Source of the DNA: Cloeon dipterum
Taxonomy: Eukaryota > Arthropoda > Insecta > Ephemeroptera > Baetidae
DNA: 64,000 bases
Direction: 5' to 3'
Assembly: GCF_949628265.1 (NCBI RefSeq)
Contig: NC_088788.1
Location: 35,326,335-35,390,334, forward strand
Part shown: positions 24,425-36,100 of the stretch, piece by piece
Layout: every line of letters starts with the position of its first letter
How positions within the stretch are numbered: position 1 is the stretch's first letter
Translations under genes and position numbers: made by a program
The notes under the pieces: model-generated
Told to the model about the DNA's origin: nothing
The model's database searches: none
What the model saw: the letters and a program-made list of their open reading frames with translations, nothing else

Positions 24425-25004
24425 AATATATTGTTTAAAAGTGTCTGAAAGTGAATTAGATGCACAGAAAAAACAGTCGCCGAGCCAATTTAAAGTGAAT
24501 CAGCATACATATTGGATATTGGCGTTCATGGTGATATAGTGAAGGTGTTTTTCCGTTCCATGCTTTGTATCAGCATCAACCAATATTTAGAGAAAGGCTT
24601 CAGCTAGACATATCTGACGCGAAAATTACACTCGCCGCTATAAGCCACCAATTTGGCTTTGTTGTATTAATTTTAATTTGAGACACTCCTTTCCATCTCA
24701 TTACGGGCGTGACCTAATTTTTCTAATCTTTGCATAACACTTTATTCAAATAACAATCGCGCCTACACGCACACCACTCATTTTTGCACTCAGATTGTCA
24801 TCATTAATGTCGAAGTTGGGCGAGTCATTCTTCTCTGGTGTAACTTTTGAAATCAGACTTTTTATTGATGAAGCAACAAGATAATGTAAGTTTAAAAATC
24901 GAGAAAATAAATCAAATGAATTAATTAGGGAAAACATGATGAAATACATCACCTTTGACAACACATGCTCTTTATATAAGAGGGACGAAAATTGAAAACA
25001 TATA

Positions 25005-25345
25005 AGTTAAAGAGGGGTTAAAGAGGATACTGCAGTCGGGAATGTAATCAGTTTTTTTACAACCCTAACACACGAAAAATCTACGTGAGAAAGTTGAATT
25101 TCTACCTGGTTTTATGTTTGCTTGTTTATGGGGTTGCGAAAGGGTTGTTTGGAGGTGTTGTGGCCGGAATACGAACAACCCCTGATGAAATTTGAACTGG
25201 AATAAGTCGATTTCGACTTAAATGAACTAATTTCATATTTCCTCACATCGAAAATTCACACTTAAGGGGTTGGAAAATCGTAAGGGGTTAGTGCTGCAAT
25301 TTAACTAAAATACCCTAATACACATCCCCTGAAAATTTCATAACG
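25005..25345 (+). repeat. Dispersed repeat family D, copy 1
   Basis: Matches 44380-44700 in the same orientation. Shared blocks in order are GAATTTCTACCTGGTTT, GGGTTGTTTGGAGGTG, GAACAACCC.TGATGAAATTT and GATTTCGACT.AAATGAAC. It is clearly one repeated unit with moderate divergence. Confidence 0.8.
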
Positions 25346-27149
25346 ATATGATGACAACTATTAAGGCTACAGTGAGAACGCAAAGAGAAATCCTGGCATG
25401 TGTTTGCTGCTTATCAAACACGCGCTCCAACCTTTGCAACCAATTTTCTCAAAAGCGACGCAATGTGACATTCCAAAATTTATAATAATAAACATGTTAA
25501 TGAAGAGACAAAACACGGTAGGGGGTTTTAGACATTTAATTGAAAAATTTAAACTCAAAGTAGTGAGCTTGACCTTTGATCTGCAAAAATATTTCTTTCA
25601 GAGATGTAAAAAGTTAAATTGAATGGTGAAAATTTCATATCGAGAGATATCCTATGCAGTTTGAGTATTTAAAACCCCAGAAAAACTCGGAAAATAACTC
25701 ATAAAATTTTGCAATCTCTTTTGGATTTAAATCAAAGCGTCTTTATCAACATCATTAACAAATACGCACTAATTGCAAATACATACTTGTTAATACTTGC
25801 TAAAGTCAATACGTAACAACACGCAATATTGAATTAATGAATTAGGATCCACTTTTTTTAAAGATCAGTATGAAAACGAAAGCCAGCTGTTCCTCAGAAT
25901 ATGCTAGCGCATCAGTAGGATTCGCCCAAAATTATCTTGCGCAAGTAAATTATACAAATAACAAAAAGAAATAATATTTAATGGAACGCAGTCTTCTATG
26001 CGTTCAACATGTTTTGAATCGAGTCAGCACTTTTCCCACGTCTCAATACGGAGGCGAAAACTACTATCTGAGCTGAACAAAGAGAGACGAGGAAGAAATG
26101 ATCCTTTGTTGCCTAAAAAATGAGCTGCCAAGTGCTGACCTTGCCTGTCTTTCCTTTTCGACAGTCGTCTCGCGAGCATGCAATTGGCTAATTGTTCAGC
26201 TGGATGGCACGCGGCGTCGACCTCGCGCGGTCAACCGCGGCGAATAAAGAAGAATTATTAGCGCTCTGCTCTCGCAGTTTTTATTTCCTCGTCGTTAATT
26301 CAGCGGAGCGGCAAAGTGGGCGACAACTGCGCGCGCGTTCGCGCACTCCTGCCTTCATTAAATTCGGCCTAATGCTGCCCGTCATTTCCATTAATGAGGA
26401 GACCCTTGAGGACGCGTACGCAAGCCAATTGGTTTTTTATTATTGCTGGCCAAGCGATGACGATTCATAAAAATCGATTATTGCACGTCGTAAAAGGCAT
26501 TCGGCGATTGTTACTGTGCCACCGCCGCCGCCACCGCGGCAAAAGAGGAGGAATCCCAGCCAAATTGATCCATTATCTGATTGGACTGTGTCTGCTCGTT
26601 TTGGCAAAATATTGCTTTTGTTGCCGATTGATTGGTATGTGTGTTTCAATTACGAAATTACTGGCAATCAAAGCAGGAAATCATGCGAACACAAATAGCG
26701 AAGGTTGGCGAGATATGAAATTCGTGTTTTTGTGAATGGAATTTAATTATTAGAAACATATTGTTGGATTATTTTTCCAGTTTAATTAGGAAGGATGTGT
26801 TCGCAGATCTCACTCAGTCAGGCACATTTATTATTTTTATTTCCTTGATGATCTATGATCTATTATCTATTAACAATCTAATTTAAAAATTAAAAAAAAT
26901 GTTTGCAATTATTTATTCCATGTGCAACAACGTACAGAATTAATTAATGTGATAAAATGAAATGGCATATCAATTTTCAACAGGATTTCTATTGGAAATG
27001 ATTTAAAAAAATACACTGTAAGGAATTGACATAGGTATAAAATGAAATTCTGATGATCTTGATGAAACTATTAATATTTTGCTAAAAAAAACGGTCATTT
27101 TTTAGTTAGTTGTTTGAGAAATTAAGGTACAACAGTGTGCAATAAACAA

Positions 27150-27345
27150 ATCAGGACCAAGGAACAGTTAGTTTTCAGATTTTCGCCAAATTTCTCGATT
27201 TTTTTCGATTGATTTTGACCCCTCTCGTCGCGATCTGTTTATTGGTGCACGAAAAATTCCATAAATTATGAAATTGTAATAAGGAGATAAAGCTTGATTA
27301 GCGTGCAAACCTCTGAGCCGATTTTCTTAAAAACTTTTACGGAAA
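27150..27345 (+). repeat. Dispersed repeat family E, copy 1
   Basis: Matches 63625-63850: AATCAGGACCA.GGAACAG, CGTCGCGATCT, GCTTGATTAGC.TGCAAAC and GCCGATTTTCT occur in the same order. Confidence 0.75.
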
Positions 27346-29489
27346 CCTTGGATATTTTTAGCTTTTACCTAGTGGTTAGGAAGGTAAAGAGGATTATTCA
27401 CAATTAAAATAAACATGGGGTGAATTTAACTATAAAATTAATTTTGAGAGGGCTAAAAGGTCGGAAAATTGTTCTTCTTTGTCTATTTTTCAATCTCCTC
27501 AAAATTCTGCTTCTAAAAGCTTGCAGCCATGGGCTTATCAAGTCCCACGAGGCATTAAATTCCTCAAAATCCTATGCAAATTCTCATTGAGACTTCAGAG
27601 GGTCCTTTGTTACGAAAAACATGTAACCAGAACAACTCAAAGACGTAATAAAATCCAGATTTAAGGTCGTGACGTCTTGCGTCTTACTTCTCCTTCAGGC
27701 TATCAAAATAAATTACGTGTGACTCGTCACATCAAGGCTTTTGAATTTGATCCGTCTTTTCCTTGGCTGATTAACACCGTGAGTGACAAAACCCGTAATA
27801 TAGCCTTCAAAAATTTCCGTTCTCGTCGTTTGAATCATCCGGCCTACGAGAAGTAAAGCAAAAGTGAGATTTTACAAGATAATTCGCGAGAGGAAAGTGT
27901 TGTGGGTGAGTTGGTGTTGGCCCGCCCACGTGTTGGAAGAGATGACGGAGCGCACGACCTCGCCGCAATTACGCGATTGTGCTTCGCAGCCGTTGGCGGG
28001 CTATGCAGGTGAGTCGGCGCCGACCGGGATTCCCTCTGCATCTGATAAAGCAGCTGAGAGATCCGGCAGCGGACGAAAGTAAAAGTGGTTCTTTCTCTGA
28101 AGAAAGCCAGAGCAGAGACGGCGGGAGAAAAGTCACGCTCCCCTGCCGGTCGCCTGGCCATTGCGAAAATTAGAGGAAGAGAAGCAGGGCTGGAGCAGTA
28201 TGAATAATAATTTTTCCATTAGTTTCTGTGCGTAGGGAAATGGGAACAGAACGCCAGGTGCCACCATTACAAAAAACAGCCGACCCAATTTAGTTGAGGA
28301 GCGGAATTTCCCAGATAAAGTTGATACTAAAAGGGTTGCTCTCAAGAAAATTAACAGCAGAAAGTTTTTTTATTTTTATATTTATTTGTTACAGGTTGAG
28401 TCTTGTCAGCCTGTGCGCTTTCAGGCAATTTTAATTACAAAATTATTCTTGGTAGAGGAACCCTACTAGCGATTAAAACAAGTGGCAAAATTCGTGAAAA
28501 GGTCGCAATGCTAAGTTACATTTATCAAGCAAAGTGATAGTAGATGAATAAATAAATAAATAATTTTTTCCCGCTGCAGCAAGTTAATTTTTTCAATTTA
28601 TTCCTAATTACCTTAGGAATTTAATATAAATGATAAAGTGGCACCACAAGCTTTTTACAACACTCAACTTGTTGATTTTAAAATTTTAGAAAGTGCGCAC
28701 TTATCTACTTTTTCAAAAGAATAAAAAAACGGTTTGTGTCGGATAGGGGATTAAAAGCTAGCTAGCAAGGAGACGGCGCTGTGATTACATGATGCAAATA
28801 GGCTCACAGATGGCTGGAGCGCCAGGTGCGGTTGCATACAAAGTAGGGGCATGTGCTTCTCAAAAATCGCGAAACCAGCGCCTGAGAAAATTGAGAAAAA
28901 CGCGCGGCTAATTTGATTGCAAATTAAGGCGGCGGAAAATTACGTGTGCGAATGGCACTGCAAATTCGATCTGCCAGCGGAAGCAGAAAAGCAGCTGAAC
29001 GGCGCGTTAAAGGGGAAGCACACACGCGCACGTGGATTACACCCTTAAATAAATCTCGTCGGTGCGCGAGGGTGGCAAGGGGGCAATTAAACTCAACGTG
29101 GAATAAAAGAAATTGGGGCGATAACTGGCGAGGGAAAGTAATGGGACTTTGTTACAGCCGAAACTTTTAATCTGTGTTGTCAGTTTGAGATTGCGGAAAA
29201 GACACACTTTGCTATATCCAGGGGGTGCATTTTCCAACGTTTCGGCTCAACCAGATTTTTTTTTCTCTCAACACTTTCACTGGTGCGAGTAAAATTTAGA
29301 CTGTGCTCAGAGATTGTTGTATTTAAACCATACTGAAACCGTCTTTATATTGAAGCCTCATACTCAAAATCCTGAAATTTTTCTTTGAAATGCCTGTGAA
29401 ACCCGCAAAAATGGGAATGTCAGGGTTGGGTTTTAATTCGCAAATAAAAACATCAAAATTGCTGCTTACAGGGAAATTTGTTAATATTG

Positions 29490-29633
29490 TTTTTTTTTTT
29501 TTTTTTTTTTTTAAGAAGAATATTTATTTGTAATCTTTGGAAGTCCAGCCAATTCCGAAGAATTAACGGCTGGTGCTTATACATAGCTGCACAAGGCAGC
29601 ATAATTTAATACAGTCGTGTACATATTATCATA
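29490..29633 (-). mobile_element. 5'-truncated LINE 3' end with poly(A)
   Basis: On the minus strand this reads as about 120 bases of unique sequence ending in a 23-A tail (poly-T at 29490-29512), with AATAAATATT just before the tail. The same sequence is at 56341-56470 with a shorter tail. A repeated 3' end with a variable poly(A) is the mark of truncated non-LTR retrotransposon copies. ATATTG on both sides may be a short target duplication. Confidence 0.7.
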
Positions 29634-30108
29634 TTGATACATATTGATATGAATAAACTGTCTAACACAAATTAAATAAATAAACACCCCTTTAAAGTCC
29701 CTAGATAACCGACAAATTATCATGGCCTTGCTCATAAATCAAATATTCAACAAAAACCGACCTTGGAACTAATTTTTAAGTGATAAGATGTAATTTTACA
29801 CGCGGCATTACCTCTTATTTCATAATTGCTGTCTTTCGAGCAGCGGAATGCTGATCTGAAATCGCAGCCACGGCGTCAAGAGTGCAAACTATTCAAACGA
29901 GATTACATCAGAGACGAAAAAGCTAAAGTTTCGCTTTTGCAGCTGGTGTGCGCCTCGCGTTTAATAAATGTATCGCGTGCGTGACTCCTCCGCTGGTGGA
30001 GGAGGGGATCCAGGTGCGACCTGCTGAGTCTTCCCCTCCCGACCTGACGGCGATCAGTCCGTCTCGAGGCGCAGGACCAGTCGCACGCGCGCCAATTCAC
30101 ATTCCACC
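29634..30108. other. Upstream region of the peroxidase gene
   Basis: Should contain the peroxidase promoter and 5' untranslated region. No TATA box was recognised. The last 150 bases are GC-rich. Confidence 0.5.
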
Positions 30109-33100
30109 ATGGGTACCTGCCGGGTCGCGGCGCCCCTGCTGCTGCTGGTCATCGGCCACTGGGCCCACGGCCAGCAGATCTTCGCCAGGACCGAGCTCTA
30201 CGACGAGCAACTGCTCATGCAACAATTGCAGATTGACCAGCAACAAGTTCAAGCTCAAATACAGGTAGATATTTTTATTAAATGACAAAATATTTGTGAA
30301 AAATCCTTTTTAACCTTATTTACTTAAAACATAAGGAAAATCTTTAAAGTTCATGTAGTTTGATGCTTAAATTTCTGAGAAAATCGTGTCAATTATTAAC
30401 AAATTTTAATTTTTCTTGGAATTTGGCATAAAATATGAAATTAAACTGTTCCCACGCGGTCCTGATATTAGAAATAAACTGTTACTTAATTTCACAAACA
30501 ATAAACTGTAAATTAACCAATTATTGTTAAAGTCAATAATGCAAAATGTTCTTAATTGCTGGCCCGCAAAGCTCTACTTTATGAAAGTTTTTTAGTATAT
30601 AATTGTTGCAGCAGTCACGAAAGTTGAACTTAAATAACACTCAACCCTGATGAATTATTTTTACTGGCGCAACGTCGGCTATTTTTAGCCAGACTTTTCT
30701 TATTTTTGCAAATTGATTTTCACGAACTCTTATAATGTAGCTTTTAATGCGCTCGGGATCGACTTTTATTGCTCTTCCCACGCCACCAGAAAGAGTCTCA
30801 AAGGCAGAGGTTGTTAAATTTAGAAAAAAAACACGTAAAAATGTCTGTCATATCCATTGAAAAAGATGTAAGATGCGATTGTGGATATCTAAAAATATTA
30901 TTTTTGCAGAAAGGAACATTTTTTGAAATCACTTCTCGTTGAAATAAATTCGCATTAAATTACGCCGCGCGGTGGAATAAAAATCGCAGTCAAGAGTGAC
31001 ACTTTTTATAGTCTATAAAAGTGGATGCGACATTGTGTCTGTTGCTTCCTACGATTTTTATTAATCCCATTCGGCGAAACCACTTTCTGAAGTAAAAGCA
31101 AAACTACTTGCGCGTCTGCGGCGAGAGAACAAAGCACCTCGCACACAGTCTGGCATTTCGCAATGATCATCTGCAATCTCGCGCGCGCGGGAGGGCAAAG
31201 TTGTAAATATTCATAAATTAGCTGCGAGCAAATTTATTGTCTAGAAAATTACTTATTCATCGTGCAAAAGCTCGAGCACGCGGTAGTTTGAGCTTTGCGC
31301 ATTTTGACTGCGCACGATTATGCAGTAATAAAAATATCAGAAATAACAAACAGCCTAAGTGTGTAATAAAATTGTAGCGTGCTATTTGCATGAGTAAATT
31401 CCGCATGAAGATATATGCGAATTCAGTTGACAACTTAAATTACTCAACCTGTTTCAAGGATGCATTGGGTTTGTAGGGAAGATATTCAAATATAAAAATA
31501 ATTCTAAATTGTATGGTTTCTTTAAAAATTTCCATTTTTGAAACATTTCCGTTTAAAAAAAACTTATACGATGTCACGCCACTTAACAATTTTAAGGGTT
31601 TTCAAAACTCTCTTTACAAAAGAAATGTAATTTTCCAGAATTTGCAACTGGAACGTCAGCTGGCCGTTCGCGGCTCCGCGGAGGCGGAACGACTGGATGC
31701 ATTCCAGGCCGAGCTGCTGGCCCGATTGCAGGATGACGCCGTCCACTTCCAGGAACTGCAACGTCGTTTGCAACTCAGGGTGCTGCAGGTACGCAAATTG
31801 GCAAAGGTGTTGGGCTGCAGAGGAATGAAATGGAGATGACGGTTATTGGCACAAATCGCATTTGACGGGGCAAGCGAGACGGAAAATAATAGGAATCAGC
31901 CAAATGTGACAGCGGCTCGATGAATTATTTGCCAGTATTTCGCCGTTGGGTGACATAATAAAATTTTGGCTCTTTTGTGATGCCGTTATATAGTCATCAC
32001 GTTTGAATTAATTTGCCAAATTTATGCATGCTATTTTGGTTTGACATGCAAACAGAATCATTAAATAAAAATATGTTATTTTCACATCAACAATTTAGGA
32101 AATCATTTTTTCGCTGTTGCAGCAATCCCCTGGTTCGCCATTCACTATCTTCCAGCGCCGGCAGACGAGTCCCAACTCGTTCCCACCCCCGCCCCCTCGG
32201 ATCCAACCTGCTCGCCCAATAGGTTGGTGGTCCATTAATTTAGCGGCAAAAAAGAATTCACACGTTTTTATAAATATTTTGCAGCACCGCAGCAGCCGGC
32301 GCTTTCTGGATTTAGCCAGTTTCAGAGGCCGCAGTCTCAAGCACAGGCCCCAACGCGTCCGCCCCCTCCTTTCCAGAGCAGGCCCCCGCCACCCCCACAG
32401 CCGGTTGTTAGCCAAAATCAGCCAAATCCCCCCAGTGTTCCAGGTATTTTTTTAAATTTCAAATTTAAATTTAAAAAAATGTAAAAAGACTAATAAAAAA
32501 ATCCTAAAAATAGCAGGGGCTGCCCCGCCGTGTCAAACGACGCGTGGCGAGCTCGGTCGGTGCACGCCGCTCGTCAACTGCGCCGTCTTCTACACCGACG
32601 TCCCGGAGCTGCGTCGTCAGCCGTGTCCTCTGGGGCCGCCGGGTCTGTTCGGGGTTTGCTGTCCCCCGAGGTCGGCCGTCCAGTCGTCACCTCCGGACAA
32701 GGGAGGAGTGAACGAGAATGGAGTGCTGCGCGCCCCCTCTCCCCCGAGGGTCGTCGTGCCCCCCATTACCCCCGCGCAGCTGCAAAACGCAGGCCAGAAG
32801 GGTATCGACGCTCTCAAGGTATGTTTAAAATTATAAAGAAACTAATTTTCGTATAATTTAATTTCATTTTAGGCTAGGCTCGAGTTTGTGGCGAGGCTCT
32901 TTGCATTGGGCATTAAGGTGACTCCTCAAAGCCCCGCTAAGGGGCACCAGGAGTTCTTCCAAACGGACAACGCTACCTTGAAGCAGGGTGAGAACGCGCA
33001 GACAGGAGTGGACGCTTCCGTTTCCCTCGTCCAAGAGTGAGTTGAAAGTAAAAGTTTGAATGCCCGTCTAATTTTTTCTTGCAGCCTTCAACTGACTCCA

Positions 33101-36100
33101 GAGCAGGGTACGTTTGCTCTTCCCGGATTCAGCCTGTTGAACACAATCATCGGGGACTCGTGTCCCCCTGAGATCTCGTGTGACGCCAGGGCAAAGTACC
33201 GTGCCGCCGACGGCTCTTGCAACAACCTAATCGACGGCCGTTGGGGCCGCAGAGGGGTCGCCCTCCAGCGCATCCTCCCACCCAAGTACGGAGACGGTAA
33301 GTTTTATTCGCCCTGAAAAAAAAACGGAAATTCACGGAATCTCCCTCAGGTGTCAACTCGCCGCGGGCGGGAAGCCGAGGAGCAGCTCTGCCAACGGCTC
33401 GCGAGGTGAGCATTCGACTGACGTCCGGAGGCGGCGGCGACACTCCCGACGACAGCCTCACGTTGCTCGTGATGCAGTGGGGACAGTTTCTGGACCACGA
33501 TCTCACGCACACGCCCATCAGCAAAGGTGAGAATGACGGGAAATTATTTACGCAGAATTTGAATGTTTGTTTGATGTCAAGGCCCGACGCAGAGTGGCAT
33601 CGCCTGCTGCACCAACGGCAAGATTAACGACCCCGACAAACGCCACCCTGACTGCTTCCCCATCGGCCTCCCCTCTAGGGATCCCGTTTTCGGGCCTATT
33701 GGTTCGTTTTTTTATGTACCTCCCCGGAATATCACTTCTAGATTCCTGAGGGGTTAAAGTTGGTTTTAGGCAGCTGAATAACACGGTCAAATATTCGGTT
33801 ACAACGTCAAAACCGTTACTTTGGTGGTTTTTTGTCAGAGAAAGAACCACAAGAACGCTGGCGAACAATCAGAGATGGGAGCTGTTTTCTGATTGGTCGT
33901 ACCGCTGGCCCAAGATAGTCAGCGATAGTCAGCACAAATGAGTGATAAGATTGGCTGCTGGCTACTTGTGTTGGCTGTCGCTGTGGCGCTGCCGTCTCGG
34001 TCTTATGCCAGCGCTACGACTAATCAGAAAACCGCCCTCCCTTCTCTGATTTTGGTCGCCGGCGTTCTTGTGGCTATAGATTCAGACCAAAAACCGCCAA
34101 AGGAACAGTTTTAACGTTTCCTACGAGTTTTGGCACGTCGTATCAAACTGTTGACTAAGTGATACGGTTGCCTAACCGAATTCATCGCTCAGGAATCAAT
34201 TAACACCGTCAAAAATGAAATTCCAGTGCAATTTTATTAAATAATTAACCCCGCAGGTGAACAGTGCATGGAGTTCGTGCGTTCACTTCCCGCCCCTAGG
34301 CCGCAGTGCAACTTCGGTCCTCGAGAGCAAATGAACCAGATCACCGGCTACATGGACGGTTCAAACGTCTACGGCTCGAACCAGGAACAGCAGAACGCGC
34401 TTAGACTGTTCCAAGGGGGCTTCCTCCGCGCCCAGCAGACCAGAAGATCCACTCTTCTCCTTCCGGACAACAGGTACGAATTGAAATACATATCTTCACT
34501 GATAATAAACCTTTTGTTTCCAGGAATGACTGTCTGGACAGCAGCAGCCAGCTCGCGTGTTTCCGGGCAGGCGACGGCCGCGTGAACGAGCAGCCGCAGC
34601 TGACGGTGACGCACACAGTGTGGATGCGGGAGCACAACAGGTTAGCCGCCGCCCTCGGCGAGCTCAACCCCAAATGGAGTGACGAAGCCATTTTCCAGGT
34701 TGGCGAATGTTCAATAAAAAATTGCTAAAAATAAAACTGTCAAACAGGAAACGAGGAGGCTGGTTGTGGCGCAGATGCAGCACATCACCTACAACGAGTG
34801 GCTGCCCATCATCCTTGGTAAGAGTTTTCCTCATTTTGCAACTAGGAGGGAGAATAAACAACGTTATTTTCCTTGCTCTCCAAATAAAGAGCGCAAAGAG
34901 AAACAACATCTCACAAAGCCGGAGCGCCTGCAGATGGACGAATGTAGGCAGCCCGCGCGTTTGCCGCGCCGGCGGGGTTGCATAAATTAACAATCCGCAG
35001 GCGTTCGTTCCGCGAGATTTCACTTGAGATATAATAATTGGATTTCAGATTTTACACGCGTTTTATTGACCGAGTTTGTAACGACAACCGAGCAATTAAG
35101 AGGATGGTTAGCCCGGGTTTCACTAGGCAGCTATTCATAGATGAAATTGGGCTTGTTTATTGATTATCTGCCTTCGCCAGATAAGGGAAGCAATTTTCTC
35201 TGCTTCACTGCCTCCAGCAAATTTTGATTTTTTGTATCTCTCGTCGATAGGGACATTGATTTGTAATCGAAAAGTAGAATTACTAAGGCTGCGAATATGA
35301 AACGGATATCTATTTTTTATGACAAGGAAACTCTTAGGCCGGTGGGTTCGTTGATTTTGATGATGGTGTTGCCCTAGTGGACCTAATTGTAAAGGTCAGA
35401 ATTCCTAAAATTGATTACTTTAGAGGCCAAATTTTTAAAAAGTTGATTTTTTCAAGGAATTGGAGCTATAGTAAAGATAAATTGATAAATAACGTTTCTA
35501 AAATTATATACATTAAACGTGTCCAACAACTTTGCAACGTTGCCAAATTCGTAGTTCAAAGGTCATTAAAATTTGCCCTGAGATTTCAAGAAATTCCTGC
35601 ATATTGAAGGGAAAAATAATTTTAAAATAGCCAAAATGTGTCTCTTTTAATGAGAAAAAAACAAATTTAAAAAACGGTGCAACTGTTTTATCGTATTTTT
35701 TTAGATGTTCAATTTTTGAAAACCGTGTTTTTTTGCTCCAAATATTGGACTCTGATTGCAATATATATTAGTTTCACGCATTTTCGGTCAGATTTTGTAA
35801 CTGACAGATTCCTTTTAAATAATTGAGTGTTTTTAAGGGGGTTGAAATCAGCTCTCATCCCCAGGGGGTGAGTTTTGGTTATCATTGATGTCGTTCCCTA
35901 TGTTTTCCGTCCCGAAAAAATCTGAAGTCAATTTTACGTTAAACTTGCATCCTTCAGCTCTACATGACCAATCTGAAGCTGTTGGAGTACTTCTGGCTGC
36001 ACTCGACTTAATTTTTCCAACTCGTGGAGACAAAATTGACAAAATCTGGCAGTCGGCTCAGAGATTTTTTAATTTAATGAGCCATTAGCCAATTTCCTGG

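Larger units (their letters stand above)
24430..29489. other. Intergenic region, LTR element to LINE fragment
   Basis: No supported gene. It holds repeat copies at 25005-25345 and 27150-27345, and GC-rich patches at 26180-26540, 27880-28160 and 28750-29130. Those patches carry only short open frames without motifs and could be regulatory. Confidence 0.55.

Noticed and set aside
32530..32856. 108-codon Arg/Ala-rich ORF
   Set aside because: Another frame of peroxidase exon 5; the real frame has the six CLIP cysteines and fits both splice phases.
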